From Polytrichum commune (taxonomy: Eukaryota; Streptophyta; Polytrichopsida; Polytrichales; Polytrichaceae): a stretch of DNA of 64,000 nt. This document shows positions 58,752 to 64,000 of this stretch, piece after piece (the stretch's first letter is position 1; each line of letters opens with the position of its first letter). The notes under the pieces are model-generated. The model was given only the letters and a program-made list of their open reading frames with translations, was not told where the DNA came from and did not search any database. Both the position numbers and the translations under genes were made by a program. The stretch is from NCBI GenBank assembly GCA_950295325.1, contig OX485809.1, forward strand, positions 13,826,001 through 13,890,000, given 5' to 3'.

Positions 58752-60461
58752 CTCACTAGGATCATGTAATGTCGACAATGATGAGGTCTATAATTTTTAG
58801 ACGAACAAAGTTGAGGTTTATGTGGATGCGGGCTTGTGATTGATTATCCTTGTAAGAGTTTGGGCAATTGTTGTACCCAAGCATTAGCATTTAGATGAAA
58901 CGTTATGGGTTAACCTGCAAATCGACTACGTGCTACCCTATCTTTACCGCTTCAATTTTTTTACCAATTTCCATATTCATGAAAATAAAAATGAAAGTTT
59001 GCATTATGCTTAGAATTTGTTTTCATTGTGCAAGAAAAATAATTCCCACATATTACTCCTCCTAAACATATGCAAACTCTCTTATTTGATCGGTTATAGG
59101 TTCCTCAACCTTTAAATGCCAAGGTTCAAAGTTAAGAATGGACATCAAAAAGACACAACGTTACAATGAGATTGGACTATGTGTTTGTAACATATTTGAC
59201 ACCATTCTACTGTTGGTGTAAAACAAAATAAAAAATCAAAGCAATCATGTATTAGCCTAGTTCTAAAACATGGGGTGAAACTCCTTGCAATTCCTATTTC
59301 AATCCAAATTGCTTGCAAGAACTTTAGGATATAGAATGGAGTTTGACTCATGTTCCCATCCTTACTTCTTGATTGGCATGTGCAAGGCTAGCTTGGCCCC
59401 ACGTACGATAGTCTCAAATATCATTTTTTCTTTTTCCTTTTGGCATGCAAAGTTAAGCCTTGATCAAAACTTGAAAGCCTCTATGCACAAGTTGCCAAAC
59501 TCACCGTTCAGCCAACTTGCCCAAAATTTGACCCAAACACTTTTCAGATAATTCTAATGTCCATCAAAAGTTCACATACACAAGAAGAAAACATGTCCAT
59601 TACAACCATTTGTTGCAACTTGCGACTTACATCAAGGAAAACATGAATAGATCATTTTGAAATCCACATGTCCAAAATTGCAACCAAAAACCTCATATTG
59701 ACAACCAAAATTATCTATCTATGCATTTCCTCACCTTGAGTTGTAATGGACGAGTTGCAACAATTGGACAAGTTTTTTTTTTGAGTGATTCCTCTGGTTG
59801 CTTTAAGCCATTTCTCTCATTTGCAAAGTGGGTGGCATATGAAAAACGAGATGAAAATCAAATAATGTCCTCACCCACTAGGTAAATAGTAGGTACCTTG
59901 TAGCACTATATAGTAGGAAGGGGGTATGTATGTTACACCTTTGCCTTTTTCACACCAAGAGATCACTGTAACAAAATCCTCCACAACTTGAAGTATATTT
60001 ACAATCATGAAAACTCCACCCCCTATAAGTAAAACATACATGCAAAGTGGCCCACATCTAACCTCAATTTAACGGCTTGGGATTTGTGGCATCTATGTGA
60101 ACTCATCCATTATGGATGAGTAAGCCCCACTATCAAAAAAATCCTTCAAGATTGGAGGCCGATTCATTCCAATTCAACACCACTAGACTAATTCGGAATC
60201 TTTGACTTCATTGTCGGAGTCAATTAGTTAACAATAATCATTTACATGTTACAATATAGTTCATTACGTTTTCCCTTTGCAACAAATGAGTTTCCGTAGA
60301 CACCACGAATCCCTAGCTAAATTCAACTACACCTTTTTGTCTACTTAGTGTGGATTACCATTCAGAGTCACGTGTTGCTATAACTTTTTAACCGAAATGA
60401 TTGATTTCTACCAGCTGAGTTTAATGAGATTCTTGGGCGTGCACACTAACTACACTGAATA
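58752..60461. other. Spacer, no gene recognised
   Basis: Only short frames (up to 88 codons), none with motifs. No repeat recognised. Confidence 0.5.
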
Positions 60462-60815
60462 TGATATTTAGTATCACCAATTTAAGTGTCTTTCTCAACA
60501 CTGGTTGTAAATCGCGGTATAGTGTCACCAACACTAAATGTGAACCCAACAATATTTGTCATTCTTTGTAATTTTTTGGGGGACTATACATTTACTGTGT
60601 TGCAAATACTGTCACTTACCATGTGATTATTCATCCAAATTTCATTCATCCGTGACAATACTTCATTGCAAGTTGATGACAATAGAAGGGTAGGGTTTTG
60701 CCCAATGAATGCACTCATCCATCATCCATGATAGTATTTGTTCACTTATTCATAAGAAATCTCATCCGAAAAGTTACAATGGTGACATAAAATACCATAA
60801 TGACACTAAATATCA
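60462..60815. mobile_element. TA-flanked MITE (354 bp)
   Basis: The ends TGATATTTAGTATCA (60462-60476) and TGACACTAAATATCA (60801-60815) are inverted, 14 of 15 matching, and flanked by TA on both sides. A TA duplication fits the Tc1/mariner superfamily (Stowaway-like). A truncated relative is at 29041-29240. Confidence 0.7.
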
Positions 60816-63800
60816 TATTTAGTGTACATATGTTATTTGGGTAGAAAACGTTATAGCAATACATAACCCACACTGCTTAGATTTAATTTTTAATGTAATT
60901 TTTAAATGTAGCTGCCCAGAAACTTAGTTTCATGGGAGCGTCGGAGACAGACCGGGTCAATAGCATCCACCAAATAAGGAAGGGTTTCAGTGACAACGTT
61001 TGGGCCATGACTGTATAAAAAATGATCTCCACCAACTTCACAGATTCACATGAAATCTCCACGTCAGCGATGAAATTAAGTATAGGGTTGAGACACCTAT
61101 AACTGATAAAAATAATAAGAGACTTTGCATTTGTTTAGGAGGAGTAATATCGGGGAACTATTTGTCTTGTGAAGGGAAACAAATTCTAAGGAGAATGAAT
61201 ATTTTATATGTTTATGCATGAATATGGAAATTGCTGCACATTTCAAAGCGATAAAGTTTAGGGTAAGCCAAACACAATTGTTCTATAGGTTAACCCAAAC
61301 CACTCAGCTAAATGCTTTTGCTTGGCTATGACATTTGTCAAAAGTCTTATTGTGAGGGTGATCAATCACAAGCTGCCACCACACAAACTTTATCTATGTT
61401 CGCCTACAAAATATAAATCTCATTCATGTTGGCATTATATGAACCTTGTGAGCAGTTAAATGGACACAATCGACTCTAGATGCCTGGACCTACTCTTAAA
61501 TTGTGGATGATGCGTGACTTTGAGGTTTGAGCTTTGAAGTTTGCTTCAACAACACTTGCACGTTGTTTGAACGTGGTTTAAATGTTACATTCTAACCTCT
61601 CTACTGTTTATGTATGTGGCAACCAAAATGCACGTGACAATAAGCTCTATAGTGTTAACAAAATAGACTTAGTATAGCAAGTGACTATGTGGAAGAACAC
61701 AAAGGTAACATTGCAATAATGACAATAATGAGGATGATGACAACGTGATGTGTGCGAGCACATGGTTTGAATTATTTGGTGAATTAATTTTTTGTCAAAA
61801 CTTGTGAAATATGGGAGGGAAATGTGACAACAAAGAGGGAGAGTTAATTAAGCACATCCATTCCATGTGGTTCCGGGATATAAGAGAGGGAATGACATTA
61901 TGGAGGGTGATGTTCTGAAGGGTAGGGTGTACTATCTAGTATGGGCCCCTTGTTGTCTCAGGCTTTTCCACATGTGCATATGACATGTCATTTCAATGTG
62001 GTCCCCCACCTTTTGGGAACAATGGGGACCGTTGGGGAACACCACCACCGCCACCACCACCATCACTATGTTGTCCTTGTATATAGATTCTCAAGTTCCA
62101 CACTTCTATGTGCCCATAGGGCCAATGAAGAATGACAACTTTGCTACCAACATTGGTATTTGACAACCATTTGGCGGACATTTTTCGTACTATGGTGGTG
62201 TCATCACCTCGGAACATGTGATTGCTTTAACCTTTAACTCCCCAAGCAACCTTTTCATGGTTGATGGATGATTTATGCCCTACATTAATCCCATCTTGCT
62301 CGTTCATTTGAGATCAAAAGTACGATGAACATCAAGTCAACATGATATCTACCCATACACATTTGGCTTGTGCAATTTGGAGAAGATTAGAATGCGTAAA
62401 ATATTTCAACACAGTAAGTGATCATGTTCTGTTGTGTTGGGAGCTCATGTAAGGGTGTTGACTCCAATCAATGGTTGCCATTTCACTAAAATTATTGCTT
62501 GAACATTAGTGGTGCTAATTTTGGTAAAAGTGTATTTCTAGGGTTCCTGTAAATGTAACCTTCATGCTAACATCAGTCGGTTGCTTTAACTTTTGGACAC
62601 TCTTTGATTCACGAGGACTTCTTTGCATATAGGTAGTAAGAAATATGGGTCAATTCACATACTCCAATTGCAACGTGGCTAAACCATCATGTTAAACATA
62701 TTTTGACTTAAGAAATTTTGGAGGTGCTCAAGTATTGAGTTCTTCCCATCTACTAAGTGGATCACGCGAGCATTTTACTTGATTTCCATGCAAATTCGAT
62801 TGGTCAAAGGTCTTTCATTGGGGATAGAATATGGCATTTCCATGTGCACTCCTTCCTTCAAGTCTTGTAATATGTATATGTATAGGACAATTCATGAACA
62901 TTTCCCTAAAAATAGCTCATCTCCCATGTTTCAAGAGCATATTGATTTAGCCCACTTCAAGCTCATGACTTGTCCATGTAATATCCACAATCAACATTGA
63001 GTGAAATGCACTCAAAACAACCCTTTCATAGGCTTGGGAAGTTGAGCTATGACTTGGGCATGATTTGTGTGAATGGGAGTATATATATATATATAATTGG
63101 AGCCTCAACTTATGAAGTTGTTTTACATATAAAAATGGACATTGTTCGGGTTTGCATGGAAGCAAAGTCAAGCACTTGACATTACGAACCATGCATGCTC
63201 ATTGAGTATCTTTGCTTCATGTCTCAACTTTCAATCACACTATTTTTTTTAAATAATTTTTTTTAAAGAGTGATCTTGATTAAAAGTATCACAACGGATT
63301 ATTTTGGTTACTACAATGGGGGAGCATCACCCTAAAACAACTCATCAATGTTATTTGGGGGTGGAGTTTCTAGCCAACTAACTCTTAAAATAAGCATCAA
63401 ACATTTAGGTCATTTTTTTTACCGCATACCAAAATCGAATTGACTTGAATGCACGGAGTATCAAATTTGGTGTGAGTGTGTGTAACTTAGGGGTTGTTTA
63501 CACCATGGACCATGAGGTCATCCTAAGGTCCTGTAAAAATTGTGATTGGTTGTTGAGCTCGTCCCGGGACCACTTCGGGTTACACTAAGGAAAAAAATGT
63601 TAGAGTGACCATGGAGTTCGAAGTCCCCAAAGAACATATTTCAAGGTCTACATTATCCACTGACATGGTCCAACAAGTTTTGGGTGGGAGAGGCTAAAGA
63701 GGTGCTCTACTAGAAGAAAGTAGGGCCCATGGCAAAGAAATGACGTTATAATAATGTTTTGATGAATTTTTTTTAGGGGAAGAGAAGACGAATACGAAAA

Positions 63801-64000
63801 AAGGACAAGAGAATGGTCAAACCTCGAGTTTTTTGTTCCTTCCAAAATTGCCCTTTTTGGGCATATTTTAAACAAATTAGCACACTCACTTTTGGGTGCA
63901 TGGTCATTCCTCTTGGTCCACATTCGGTCTACACCTAGTGAGGGGCCCAAAGACTTTGTAAATTGGTTTTTATAAGTAATCGGACCATGAATGTTGGACC
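60816..64000. other. Spacer, no gene recognised
   Basis: Contains a (CAC/CGC)n-like run near 62042-62066 and a short (TA)n near 63081-63094. No coding exon, RNA gene or element recognised. Confidence 0.5.

Overview
This is nuclear DNA of a land plant. The two intact host genes are plant-type and intron-rich, the spacers are AT-rich and full of decayed transposable elements, and the splice sites are canonical GT-AG. I cannot name the species. A mitochondrial-type tRNA-His copy (about 30.0 kb) and an animal-like Tc1 transposase relic (about 0.3-1.0 kb) hint at a seed-free plant or gymnosperm with a large genome, but that is inference.

Layout. 0-6 kb: Tc1-type relic, a 781-bp element with inverted ends (3189-3969), and a diverged tandem duplication (5.1-5.7 kb). 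6.4-15.3 kb, minus strand: a complete nine-exon gene for a five-finger CCCH protein of the ZC3H3 / Arabidopsis C3H7 type. 16-18.7 kb: a hairpin upstream of that gene, then copia and gypsy reverse-transcriptase relics abutting tail to tail. 19.1-27.2 kb, minus strand: a second host gene, made of nine short exons, that encodes a protein with two stress-responsive A/B-barrel (Dabb) domains; its introns hold MITEs and tandem duplications. 27-43 kb: gene-poor DNA with a tRNA-His copy, a Ty3/gypsy gag-pol relic (32.3-34.6 kb), a poly(A)-tailed retroposed segment with a 16-bp target duplication (37.6-37.9 kb), and a MITE carrying a nested hAT-type MITE (42.3-43.1 kb).

The most striking feature is at 43,773-58,742: a single Mutator-like element (MULE) of about 15 kb. 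It has long inverted ends (about 97% identical over the outer 310 bp) and a 9-bp target duplication with one mismatch (43764-43772 and 58743-58751). Inside are two convergent gene remnants. One is a Ulp1-type (C48) cysteine protease on the plus strand, 47.6-50.4 kb. The other is a MULE transposase with DDE and SWIM regions on the minus strand, 55.9-51.4 kb. This resembles the mudrA/mudrB layout of MuDR with a protease in the second position. Both terminal repeats contain arrays of a 30-bp unit. Two solo LTRs with perfect 5-bp duplications have landed inside: one (343 bp) carries an uninterrupted heat-shock-element array and splits the protease active site; the other (1482 bp) lies in the right terminal array. 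A 1.9-kb stretch upstream of the protease holds about 20 copies of ATAGTT/AACTAT.

58.8-64 kb: no gene recognised; one small TA-flanked MITE. Apart from the two host genes, every coding trace I recognise belongs to a mobile element and is broken.
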